Source of the DNA: Marinoscillum sp964351625
Lineage (GTDB): Bacteria > Bacteroidota > Bacteroidia > Cytophagales > Cyclobacteriaceae
Length of the DNA: 64,000 nucleotides
NCBI GenBank assembly: GCA_964351625.1
Contig: CAYGOV010000006.1
Span: 1-64,000, forward strand
Direction: 5' to 3'
Under the pieces are notes generated by a model. That model made no database searches. It saw only the letters and a list, made by a program, of their open reading frames with translations, and was not told where the DNA came from. The position numbers and the translations under genes are program-made. Shown here one piece after another: positions 18,607 to 26,488 of this stretch (within the stretch, counting starts at the first letter, position 1; each line of letters starts with the position of its first letter).

Positions 18607-18744
18607 ATGGTCCCTCTACATTTGAATAGTAGAATCAAAACCAAATATGTTATGCTAGCATCAATCATAGGAATCGGACTTCTCATCACACTTTATGGAT
18701 TTGAAATCCGCTGGACACATTCTGAAAAGACACCTCAACAATAA
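18607..18744 (+). CDS. Possible 45-residue single-pass membrane peptide
   Basis: ATG at 18607 opens a 45-codon frame ending TAA at 18742-18744. A second ATG at 18652 would give 30 residues. The middle reads as one hydrophobic helix (ASIIGIGLLITLYGFEI) followed by a polar tail with several charged residues. A strong hairpin terminator on the same strand starts about 50 bp after the stop, which supports real transcription through it. No homologue is recognised; it could also be chance. Confidence 0.4.
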   Translation: MVPLHLNSRIKTKYVMLASIIGIGLLITLYGFEIRWTHSEKTPQQ

Positions 18745-18792
18745 ATTTATGTTTCACTGAGATTTGTAGAACTCTCAACCGTTTTAAAATGA

Positions 18793-18818
18793 AAGAAGCC
18801 ACTGTCGTGGCTTCTTTT
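18793..18818 (+). terminator. Intrinsic terminator between 45-codon ORF and P5C dehydrogenase
   Basis: Arms AAGAAGCCAC (18793-18802) and GTGGCTTCTT (18807-18816) with loop TGTC, followed by a run of T. It fits the plus-strand small ORF. The adjacent minus-strand gene ends at 18820 and would also read into it, though the minus-strand T run is weaker. Confidence 0.8.
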
Positions 18819-18819
18819 T

Positions 18820-20451
18820 TTATTCTTTATCTAGGAATGGATATCTGTAAGATTTTGGAGGGATGAACGTTTCTTTGATCGTTCGAGCACTTACCCATCG
18901 CAGCAAATTGATTGATGCTCCAGCTTTATCATTCGTGCCAGATCCTCTTGCTCCACCAAATGGCTGTTGACCAACAACAGCGCCTGTTGGCTTGTCATTG
19001 ATGTAGAAGTTACCCGCGGCATTTTTCAGTCGATCCATGGCCAGCTCTATTGCGTATCTGTCTTTAGAGAAGATTGCACCTGTCAAGGCATATGGAGAAG
19101 TTTCATCCACAACTTTAAGGATTTCCTCAAATTGATCAGGCTCGTAAACGTAGATTGTCAACACTGGGCCAAAAATCTCCTCGCACATTGTAGTGTACTT
19201 TGGATCTGAGGCAAGCAAAACTGTTGGCTCTATGAAGTAGCCGATAGAATCATCATAATTCCCCCCGAAAAGGACTTCTACTTTATCGTCTTTCTTCGCC
19301 TGATCTATATAGCCGGCTATCTTATCGAATGATCTCTTATCTATTACTGCATTTACGAAGTTGCCAAAGTCCTCAGGGCTGCCCATGCTGATTTCGCGAA
19401 GGTCATCAGCCATTTGCCCTTTTACTTCTTTCCAAATATTTGATGGAATGTAGGCACGTGAAGCAGCACTACATTTCTGCCCTTGAAATTCGAATGCTCC
19501 TCTTATCAGGCCAGTGGCTACTTCCGCTGGATCAGCAGAATGATGTGCCACCACAAAATCCTTTCCGCCAGTTTCACCAACGATACGGGGATAAGACCTG
19601 TACTTATCTATATTTTGACCTATGGTTTTCCAAAGGTGCTTAAATACGCCTGTACTCCCAGTGAAATGTAAACCAGCAAAATCGAAATGATTGAAAACTA
19701 CGTCTCCAGCCACCGGACCATCTACATACACCAAATTGATAACTCCATCAGGTAAGCCAGCTTCTTTGAATACTTCCATGATGACTTGAGCAGAATAAAT
19801 CTGGCTGTAGTTAGGCTTCCAAACTACTGTATTACCCATCATAGCTGGAGCAGCAGGCAGATTACCCGCGATTGCCGTGAAGTTGAAAGGGGTTATCGCA
19901 AAAATGAAGCCTTCCAATGGACGATACTCTAGGCGATTCCATAGTCCAGGCGAAGATTCTGGCTGATCCATATAGATCTCCTGCATGAAAGCGACATTGA
20001 AACGTAAGAAATCTATAAACTCACACGCTGCATCTATTTCCGCTTGGTAAGCATTTTTTGACTGAGCCAATACAGTAGCGGCATTGATCTTTGCGCGATA
20101 AGGGCCAGCTATTAATTCAGCAGCTTTCAGAAATATGGTCGCTCTATGCTCCCAATTAAGATTTTCCCAATTCTTCTTTGCTTTCAGTGCAGCATCTATA
20201 GCCAACTGTACATGGGAAGCATCTCCTTCATGAAATTGTCCTAATACATGCTTGTGATCGTAGGGCGGATTTATTTCTATGGTCTTTCCGGTACGGATTT
20301 CCTCACCGCCGATATACATCGGGATATCCCTTTTCTCTTTTCTTCCTTCTTTGATCGCAGCACTTAGTGCCTTTCGTTCCGTTGTACCTGGGGCATAAGA
20401 AAGTACAGGTTCGTTAGATGGTTCGGGTACGTAAAAATTTCCTTTGGACAT
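18820..20451 (-). CDS. pruA: L-glutamate gamma-semialdehyde dehydrogenase (P5C dehydrogenase)
   Basis: 543 residues, the length of the single-function P5CDH of Bacteroidota. Aldehyde-dehydrogenase fold with general base E293 (VGETGGKDF) and catalytic Cys327 (FQGQKCSAASR); the NAD-binding region has FTGSTGVF. It oxidises glutamate semialdehyde/P5C to glutamate in proline and ornithine breakdown. The proline dehydrogenase partner is not in the window. It lies about 50 bp after the YjjG-like gene and may be the last gene of an ArsR-YjjG-P5CDH unit. Confidence 0.95.
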   Translation of the reverse strand: MSKGNFYVPEPSNEPVLSYAPGTTERKALSAAIKEGRKEKRDIPMYIGGEEIRTGKTIEINPPYDHKHVLGQFHEGDASHVQLAIDAALKAKKNWENLNWEHRATIFLKAAELIAGPYRAKINAATVLAQSKNAYQAEIDAACEFIDFLRFNVAFMQEIYMDQPESSPGLWNRLEYRPLEGFIFAITPFNFTAIAGNLPAAPAMMGNTVVWKPNYSQIYSAQVIMEVFKEAGLPDGVINLVYVDGPVAGDVVFNHFDFAGLHFTGSTGVFKHLWKTIGQNIDKYRSYPRIVGETGGKDFVVAHHSADPAEVATGLIRGAFEFQGQKCSAASRAYIPSNIWKEVKGQMADDLREISMGSPEDFGNFVNAVIDKRSFDKIAGYIDQAKKDDKVEVLFGGNYDDSIGYFIEPTVLLASDPKYTTMCEEIFGPVLTIYVYEPDQFEEILKVVDETSPYALTGAIFSKDRYAIELAMDRLKNAAGNFYINDKPTGAVVGQQPFGGARGSGTNDKAGASINLLRWVSARTIKETFIPPKSYRYPFLDKE

Positions 20452-20502
20452 GTGGTTATGTATTGTTGTGTATGTAAAAATAAAGAATCCAAATAGTCCT
20501 CC

Positions 20503-21192
20503 CTAGAGGATTTTAGTTAATTCTGATAAGTGGCTCACCTGCCAAAGATCATCCACCTTTATTTGAGAATTAGGGTTATAAAATATGGGAGTAATTCCTG
20601 CGTTTTTAGCCCCAGCAATGTCAGTACTCAAATTATCACCAATCATTAGGACTCGATCATTACTACAATTGAGCTTTTGTAGCGCAAAATCAAAAATCTC
20701 TCTGCTTGGTTTTTTAAATCCTGTAGTCTCAGAAGTAAATACCTCCTGGAAATACCCCGAAAGTCCAGCTGCTTCAAGTTTAACCCCTTGTACATCATCA
20801 AAACCATTCGTAATAATACTGAGATGGTATTTCTCTGCCAGGTAGGTCAACGTCTCATGAGCCCCTGGTAAAGTGGCGTTTTGACGGGGACATTGAAAAA
20901 GAAAATGCTCGTTCATTTCTGCTTCACGGGTAAAGCCATGGATATTGAGCTTTTCCAAAACTTTGGCAAATCGATTCTTCCTTATTGCATCCCGATCTAT
21001 TTGGCCTTGGTTGTACTGCCTCCACAGTCCATCATTTACTTTGAAGAATATCTCTGTAAATCTTTGAGGTCCGTGAAACGTCTCCTTTTGAAGTTCAAAA
21101 TGATCATATATATCTGCCAGTACCGCTCTGGCGTTGGTATCATAATCCCAAAGGGTATGGTCCAAATCAAAAAATAAATGGGTGTATTGCAT
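20503..21192 (-). CDS. YjjG family HAD pyrimidine nucleotidase
   Basis: 229 residues of the HAD superfamily. Motif I FFDLDHTLWDYD (nucleophile D9, acid D11), motif II SIITNGFD, the Lys motif in GFKKPSREIFDFA, and motif IV MIGDNLSTDIAGAKNAG. This pattern and length match YjjG-type nucleotidases, which remove phosphate from non-canonical pyrimidine nucleotides. The start overlaps the stop of the upstream ArsR-like gene by one base (TAATG), so they are coupled. Confidence 0.88.
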   Translation of the reverse strand: MQYTHLFFDLDHTLWDYDTNARAVLADIYDHFELQKETFHGPQRFTEIFFKVNDGLWRQYNQGQIDRDAIRKNRFAKVLEKLNIHGFTREAEMNEHFLFQCPRQNATLPGAHETLTYLAEKYHLSIITNGFDDVQGVKLEAAGLSGYFQEVFTSETTGFKKPSREIFDFALQKLNCSNDRVLMIGDNLSTDIAGAKNAGITPIFYNPNSQIKVDDLWQVSHLSELTKIL

Positions 21193-21575
21193 TACAGGCG
21201 ATAACCCTTGACCGCCAATTTTGTTGTAGCGAGCTCTCGATTGGAGAGCATAGTGTTATATATCTCCTGATCCTTTTGGAGCTGCAAATCCTTGTTTAGA
21301 AATTCGAAAATCTGGCTTACCATGTCATAGACCTCATCTTTGATGCTGTAGAAGATCCATTGGTCTCTCTTTGTTGCATTGATCAATCCTGAGTTTTTCA
21401 GATAGCCGATGTGCCTAGAAGTTTTAGTTTGCGTATAATCAAGGATAGATTCTAAATCAGAAACTGTTAATTCCTCATTGCGATAAAGCAAGTTCAAAAT
21501 GCGTACTCTAGCTTCATCTCCAAATGCTTTGAAAATTTGCGTCCCGTAATTAAGACTAAAGTGCTTTAATCGCAT
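21192..21575 (-). CDS. ArsR-family winged-helix transcription regulator
   Basis: 127 residues. Winged-helix core: FKAFGDEARVRILNLLY, ELTVSDLESIL, then the recognition helix TQTKTSRHIGYLKNSGLI and the wing KRDQWIFYSI. The metal-binding Cys motif of ArsR/SmtB sensors (ELCVCDL) is absent; the matching segment here is ELTVSDL. So it is probably not a metal sensor of the classical type. It is directly coupled to the YjjG-like gene. Its target and ligand are unknown; autoregulation through the 21576-21690 intergenic region is plausible. Confidence 0.85.
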   Translation of the reverse strand: MRLKHFSLNYGTQIFKAFGDEARVRILNLLYRNEELTVSDLESILDYTQTKTSRHIGYLKNSGLINATKRDQWIFYSIKDEVYDMVSQIFEFLNKDLQLQKDQEIYNTMLSNRELATTKLAVKGYRL

Positions 21576-21693
21576 ACTTGAGATGACTTGTGTTTAAAAA
21601 ACAATTCATGGTTACCTTTGATCACTGAACTACTAAAATACCGAATTCTAAACTTTTATCGTTAAACGACAGTATTACTAAGAGAAAAGAATT

Positions 21694-22323
21694 TTGCTAA
21701 AAGCACATTTATACATATTATCCTTTTGCCTAGCATTTTTGAGCATAGCTCAAGAAAAGGAACAGACTGCTACGTCAAAAAATATCATTCAGTTCACTGG
21801 TGTGGTATTTGCGCCAGATAGCAACTCTGTAATCCCCGGTGTTCATGTATATGTGCCCATTGCCGGAAGAGGTACCACTTCTAATCCCTATGGCTTTTTC
21901 TCTCTACCCGTTCTCGAAGGTGATAGCATCATTTTTAGCTCCATTGGTTTCAAAAGACAATATTATATTGTGCCAAAGCATGACCCTGCTACCAGTTTGA
22001 AGGTTATTATTACAATGGAAGAGGACTTAACACTACTTAAAGAAGTAGAAGTGTTTCCTTATCCAACGGAGGCCATGTTTAAAGAAGCTGTCTTGTCTTT
22101 AGAAATGCCCTACCAAAGTCAATATGACAATATGAATGCTTGGATGGGGAGTGACTACATGAGTAGCGCTTATGCTCGACTCCCTGCTAGTGCAAATTCG
22201 AATCACCAATATTACATGCAGATGCAAATGCGGTCTCTACAGAATAAGTATCAGGCCCCACAGAGTAACCTACTTAACCCATTTGCATGGGCTAAGTTTA
22301 TTAAAACGCTAAAGGATAATTAA
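21694..22323 (+). CDS. Exported protein with carboxypeptidase-regulatory-like domain
   Basis: 209 residues with TTG as likely start. Signal peptide residues 1-19 (ends FLSIAQ), then a beta-sandwich domain about 30-120 of the CarboxypepD_reg-like kind (TGVVFAPDSNSVIPGVHVYV, GFFSLPVLEGDSIIFSSIGF). A C-terminal part (PTEAMFKEAVLSLEMP onward) is helical and rich in Met/Gln/Tyr. A paralogue with the same order, including PTEA-x-FK, lies at 45810-46571. Function unknown; such domains are common on Bacteroidota envelope proteins. It converges on the dipeptidase gene with a 3-base gap. Confidence 0.75.
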   Translation: MLKAHLYILSFCLAFLSIAQEKEQTATSKNIIQFTGVVFAPDSNSVIPGVHVYVPIAGRGTTSNPYGFFSLPVLEGDSIIFSSIGFKRQYYIVPKHDPATSLKVIITMEEDLTLLKEVEVFPYPTEAMFKEAVLSLEMPYQSQYDNMNAWMGSDYMSSAYARLPASANSNHQYYMQMQMRSLQNKYQAPQSNLLNPFAWAKFIKTLKDN

Positions 22324-22326
22324 GAT

Positions 22327-23586
22327 TTAAATCTTCTGAAGTCCCTCGGCTACTTCGATCACTTTATTCCAAACTCGGAAAGTATTTTGATAGCAGATTT
22401 TAGAGATATCCTCTTCTGAATAGCCTCTCTTCAACAACTCTGCTATTACATTGGGAAACATAGAAACATCTTTCAAGCCATTTGGTAGACTATTACCAAC
22501 TCCGTCAAAATCAGAACCAAAAGCCACATAATCAATACCAGCTAAGTTCACGACGTTATCTATGTGATCAGCAACTATTTGCACATCGGCAAATACGTCA
22601 TTTTCCTCAGCATATTTTTTAGAAAAAGCTTCATAAGCTGAGTCCTTTTTAGATAGTCCTGTTTCTGCCAAGTAATTAGTCATCACAGAGTCCATCGCAT
22701 CAAATTTCGCACGGGATTCTTTTGAAAGGAATGTCGAACCAAAGTTGATATGGATTACTCCACCTTTAGCAGCCAAATCTTTGATCATTTCGTCTGACAT
22801 ATTTCTGTGAAAGCCTGGAGTAAATTTTCTACAAGAAGAATGAGAAGCTATCACAGGAGCTTTGCTTAATCTCAAAGCATCATAAAATGCACTATCTGTG
22901 ACATGAGAAATGTCTACCATGATACCTATACGGTTCATCTCAGCTATCACTTCTTCGCCAAATGGACTGATTCCATTCCAAGTAAAAGTGGTATCGTAAG
23001 AAGAATCTGAAATTTGATTGTCTATAGAGTGTGTAAGCGTGATGTAACGGATTCCTTTATTAAAAAAGTATTCCACGTTGGTCAGGTCATCCTCTATAGG
23101 AGCACCATTTTCCATTCCTAGCGGCAAAGAAACTAGACCCAGTTTGAAATTTGCTTCTATTTCAGCAGGTGTATTTGCTAGAGCAAAAAGATCAGGATAA
23201 GTAAATGCTACATTTTGAGTCATCTCAATAAGCGAATCTGCAAATTCCTTTGCACCACCATTTTTATAGTAGCTCGAAGGAATATAGATGGACATAAAAG
23301 GAGCATCCAATCCACCTCGCTTAGCTTTTGGATAATCAAAGTTGCCAGAAGTCTCTACCGACACATCCTCCACAGACTTTCTCAGCATAAATCCTTTCAC
23401 TTCCATTCGATAAGGCAAATCCACATGACCATCCACCATGATGTTTTGTTTCGAAAGTTTGGTAGCATAGGCTAGTAGCTCTGACTCATTCATTTGAGAG
23501 ACGTCTACAGGCTTTTCAGCAGGTGCTGAACACCCCACTATAATAATGGCTAGTGATAAAATGACGATTCGGAAAGCTGATTTCAT
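22327..23586 (-). CDS. Membrane dipeptidase (peptidase M19) lipoprotein
   Basis: 419 residues. SPII signal with lipobox Cys19 (IIIVGC). M19 renal-dipeptidase fold: metal ligands in DGHVDLPYRM and later MVDISHVTDSAFYDAL, ASHSSCR and FGSDFDGVG. Family members hydrolyse dipeptides, including some with D-residues, using two zinc ions. The lipoprotein anchor suggests a periplasmic or outer-membrane location and a peptide-uptake or cell-wall-turnover role. It is preceded by its own promoter region and followed by a convergent gene. Confidence 0.92.
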   Translation of the reverse strand: MKSAFRIVILSLAIIIVGCSAPAEKPVDVSQMNESELLAYATKLSKQNIMVDGHVDLPYRMEVKGFMLRKSVEDVSVETSGNFDYPKAKRGGLDAPFMSIYIPSSYYKNGGAKEFADSLIEMTQNVAFTYPDLFALANTPAEIEANFKLGLVSLPLGMENGAPIEDDLTNVEYFFNKGIRYITLTHSIDNQISDSSYDTTFTWNGISPFGEEVIAEMNRIGIMVDISHVTDSAFYDALRLSKAPVIASHSSCRKFTPGFHRNMSDEMIKDLAAKGGVIHINFGSTFLSKESRAKFDAMDSVMTNYLAETGLSKKDSAYEAFSKKYAEENDVFADVQIVADHIDNVVNLAGIDYVAFGSDFDGVGNSLPNGLKDVSMFPNVIAELLKRGYSEEDISKICYQNTFRVWNKVIEVAEGLQKI

Positions 23587-23656
23587 GTGAAAGGAAATAA
23601 TTGGTTAGAGATATAATTGAAAGGTGGCAAATCTAGTGCCCTATCCCAGAAATAAA

Positions 23657-23680
23657 AAAACCCGCCAATTGGCGGGTTTT
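23657..23680 (-). terminator. Intrinsic terminator after the 23.7-kb lipoprotein gene
   Basis: Perfect arms AAAACCCGCC (23657-23666) and GGCGGGTTTT (23671-23680) around AATT, with a T run on both sides. It lies directly after the minus-strand gene ending at 23703 and before the dipeptidase start at 23586. Confidence 0.88.
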
Positions 23681-23702
23681 TAATTTCAAGATTAAAGATT
23701 TC

Positions 23703-24656
23703 TCACTCTGCGTCTAGCATAGCAACTATATCCAATTGGATGAAATCATTAGATTCAAATCCAGCCTCAATAGCAGCAACGTGGATAAGTCCTTTAACAC
23801 CATCTACAGTTTCAAAAGCCAAAACTTGACCTACTGAAAGACCTGAGATAATACCATTTGTATCCAAAGTGCCACCATCAACAGCTGCCTCTACATCAGC
23901 AAAAGTGCTCATCTCGGTAAATTGAGCAGCAGTAAGTGCCGTAGTTTTCAATATTGTTGCATTTTTAGTTCCCCAACCAGAAACTTGACTGCTGAATACA
24001 GTTGTTTCGAAACCTGCAGGAGAAGCGATTGAAGCAAAATCTGAAGTCCCATAGTAATAACCAAAGTCAATCATAGGTGAGATAGCTTCAGTAGTAGCAT
24101 TTACTTCTGATTTAGAGTATAATGTTCCCGTAGCAACGCTAAAGAAGTTTTTGTTAGTTCCATCACCAGCTGGTGCTAGAAGCTTTGTTCCCGTATAAAG
24201 TCTAGCCTCTGGAGATTCCACTTTCATTTCAATAGAAGTTGTTGCAGTTTGATCCGCATCATCAACTACTTCAAACTCGAAAGTAATAGTAGAGCCTACT
24301 GCAGATGCTTCTACAATCGTGCTTGCAGCATCACTCACTGTTGACGTTCCAACTGCTACTTCTAGTTTAGTTCTAGTATTATCAGCAAGTTGAGTGGCAG
24401 TACCACCATCTACAGAGCTATAGACTCTATAAGTGTTAAATCCACCAGCTGCCGTGATAGCCACAGAGAAGCCTACGCTATCTCCAGGGTAAACTGTAAG
24501 TGGACTAGTAGCAGCAGTGCCATTCACAGTAGTAGATACAGCGATTGTAGGCAAAGATGGAGCTGGAGTTTCAGTGTCTTCATCACCGCAGCTAAATAGG
24601 AATACCATCGAAGCGATAGCAGTCATTGTTAAAATTTTGTTCATCAAGTTCTTCAT
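23703..24656 (-). CDS. Surface-type lipoprotein of unknown function
   Basis: 317 residues from ATG 24656; a frame extending to 24740 exists, but the signal peptide begins at this Met. SPII signal with lipobox LFSC followed by GDEDTE, an acidic start often seen on surface-exposed Bacteroidota lipoproteins. Residues about 30-150 are Thr/Ser/Ala-rich and Ig-like (PGDSVGFSVAI, VEASAVGSTITFEFEVVDD). Residues 160-317 form a second region (FFSVATGTLYSKSEVNATTEA, FYVQL-type strands). No catalytic motif is seen. It has its own terminator and a long upstream region, so it is probably a single-gene unit. Confidence 0.8.
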   Translation of the reverse strand: MKNLMNKILTMTAIASMVFLFSCGDEDTETPAPSLPTIAVSTTVNGTAATSPLTVYPGDSVGFSVAITAAGGFNTYRVYSSVDGGTATQLADNTRTKLEVAVGTSTVSDAASTIVEASAVGSTITFEFEVVDDADQTATTSIEMKVESPEARLYTGTKLLAPAGDGTNKNFFSVATGTLYSKSEVNATTEAISPMIDFGYYYGTSDFASIASPAGFETTVFSSQVSGWGTKNATILKTTALTAAQFTEMSTFADVEAAVDGGTLDTNGIISGLSVGQVLAFETVDGVKGLIHVAAIEAGFESNDFIQLDIVAMLDAE

Positions 24657-24740
24657 GTTTTTTGTTTGTTTTTTAAAGCGGTTAAATAAACCAAGTACAA
24701 ATTTATAAGAGTTTGAATGAATTTCATTCAATGAAATCAA

Positions 24741-25010
24741 TCAATTACTACTTCTTTTCACAAAATAATAGTGATTAATTTCGAATATTAATTATTTCCC
24801 ATCCAAACCGTGCATTTCTCTAGACCCTTATCATCATCTAATAGTTGGATTCAACGCGCTAATTAATTAGTAAGATTGACTGTGAGTGAATTTTTTAATA
24901 TTTTACATGAGAAATTACAAACATGTAACGCGGATAGATGTATGATCTTCTAAAAATAAGTGACATTTTTGTATTGCTAAATATATAATTGCTTAAACCT
25001 AACTGTTAAC
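24741..25010. other. Intergenic region without a recognised gene
   Basis: About 270 bp of AT-rich DNA between divergent genes. No hairpin repeat, RNA gene or convincing small ORF was seen. It should carry the promoters of both neighbours. Confidence 0.6.
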
Positions 25011-25751
25011 ATGACCGATCTTATATCAACCGATCTGCTGGAAGCTTGGAATACTTATGGAAGGTATTTATCATACGCCTTGGCTGGAGCCGGAGTATTG
25101 ATTCTTTTGGGACACTACTTGAAGCTCGTTACTACACGAGAGCATAAAGATCGCTATGACTACATCAATATGCACGAAATCAACCTCCTTTGGTATGGTA
25201 TCCTATTGATTTTGTCAGGAGCTACTTTATATGCAAATACCTTACAATCAAACCTAATGTGGCTTTGGTTTTTCGTGTGGGTATTTGTGAGCCTCATGGT
25301 TGCAATGATAGTGGGGGTAATTATCCAAAATGTTCTTAAATTCTATTACCCATTCTTCATTGAGAAAAGATTGCGTAAGCTAAGATTTACTCCTAGGGTC
25401 TCTCCTGATGGAAGAAAGATGAAGTTGCTAAGTGAAGAAGAAGAAGATGTTTACCTTGATGAAGGTATGCAAGCTGAAGAAAATGCTTTCTCAGTTGATT
25501 ATGATGTGTGGATAGATGAAATCTCCGGATATACAAAAATCGAAAAATACAACGGTCGTCTTCATGCACTACAATGCAGTGAGTGTAATTACCAAACACT
25601 AAAGATTGATCGTGAAGAAGTCATTCAAGAAGCTTCTTTGGAAGAAGAAGGCGAATTGATGAAATACTATACTTGTGGTTATTGCGGTCATAAGGAGAAA
25701 AAATCTTTCGCGATAAATAAGATTAGACCTGAAACAGAAGAGCCAGCTTAA
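25011..25751 (+). CDS. Membrane protein with C-terminal zinc-ribbon-like cysteines
   Basis: 246 residues. Three hydrophobic helices at about 20-40, 55-75 and 80-110, then a charged cytoplasmic-type stretch (LRKLRFTPRVSPDGRK, acidic EEEEDVYLD). The C-terminal third has two CxxC knuckles, C189-x2-C192 (CSEC) and C222-x2-C225 (CGYC), spaced like a zinc ribbon. No family was recognised. It is a single gene followed by a terminator; the kynurenine operon starts 200 bp downstream and is not obviously related. Confidence 0.75.
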   Translation: MTDLISTDLLEAWNTYGRYLSYALAGAGVLILLGHYLKLVTTREHKDRYDYINMHEINLLWYGILLILSGATLYANTLQSNLMWLWFFVWVFVSLMVAMIVGVIIQNVLKFYYPFFIEKRLRKLRFTPRVSPDGRKMKLLSEEEEDVYLDEGMQAEENAFSVDYDVWIDEISGYTKIEKYNGRLHALQCSECNYQTLKIDREEVIQEASLEEEGELMKYYTCGYCGHKEKKSFAINKIRPETEEPA

Positions 25752-25778
25752 TAGCATTTTGGTTTTCCATAAAATTAG

Positions 25779-25804
25779 ACCCACCACTTAGGTGGGTTTT
25801 TTTA
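25779..25804 (+). terminator. Intrinsic terminator after the zinc-ribbon membrane gene
   Basis: Arms ACCCACC (25779-25785) and GGTGGGT (25791-25797) with loop ACTTA, then a T run to about 25804. Confidence 0.85.
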
Positions 25805-25957
25805 TTCCTATTTCAAAATTCTATAATTAAGCCGATCAGCCACATAATGGCATTGCTTACTTACATTTGTCTTTCGACTTAACTATGATTTATTGTTGGG
25901 TCGGATCAGGTAATCTTGATTAATTTTTCAAGACGATTCCAAAGTAAAAAGGAAGAC

Positions 25958-26488
25958 ATGCCAATCAAAAAGCCATTCAATCTGCAAAAATGGATCGATG
26001 AAAATCGTGACTTGCTGAAACCCCCTGTAGGTAATAAGAATCTATACGCGGACGCTGGAGATTACATTGTGATGATTGTAGGTGGGCCAAATGCGCGAAT
26101 GGATTATCACTACAATGAAACTGAAGAGCTTTTCTACCAATTGGAAGGTGATATACTTGTGAAAATCCAAGAGGATGGCCAATCAGTGGATGTGCCAATT
26201 CATGCAGGTGAAATGTTTTTGCTCCCAGCAAAGGTTCCCCATTGTCCCATCCGATCAGCGGGATCTGTTGGTCTTGTGATAGAAAGGAAAAGAACAAAGG
26301 ATCAAGAGGATGGATTACTTTGGTTTTGTGAAAACTGCAACAATAAACTTCACGAAACCTACTTCAGCTTGACCAATATTGAAAAAGACTTCCTTCCGCG
26401 ATTTAAGGACTTCTATGAATCCGAAGAAATGAGAACATGTAGTTCATGCGGTCAAGTAATGGAAGCCGACCCTAGATTTACTCAATAA
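25958..26488 (+). CDS. nbaC: 3-hydroxyanthranilate 3,4-dioxygenase
   Basis: 176 residues from ATG 25958. This start is chosen over the TTG at 25916 because it has AGGAAG just upstream and gives the family length. Cupin with Fe(II) ligands in DYHYNETEELFYQ and PHCPIRS; substrate-binding Arg in GGPNARMDYH. The C-terminal two CxxC pairs (CENC and CSSC) form the rubredoxin-like second iron site of bacterial 3-HAO. It opens 3-hydroxyanthranilate to the semialdehyde that cyclises to quinolinate. First gene of a three-gene operon; kynU starts right after its stop. Confidence 0.95.
   Translation: MPIKKPFNLQKWIDENRDLLKPPVGNKNLYADAGDYIVMIVGGPNARMDYHYNETEELFYQLEGDILVKIQEDGQSVDVPIHAGEMFLLPAKVPHCPIRSAGSVGLVIERKRTKDQEDGLLWFCENCNNKLHETYFSLTNIEKDFLPRFKDFYESEEMRTCSSCGQVMEADPRFTQ

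Noticed and set aside
18404..18625. 73-codon ORF between glpK and the P5C dehydrogenase
   Set aside because: No hydrophobic, domain or codon-usage support; it overlaps the probable glpK promoter and the better-supported 45-codon frame.
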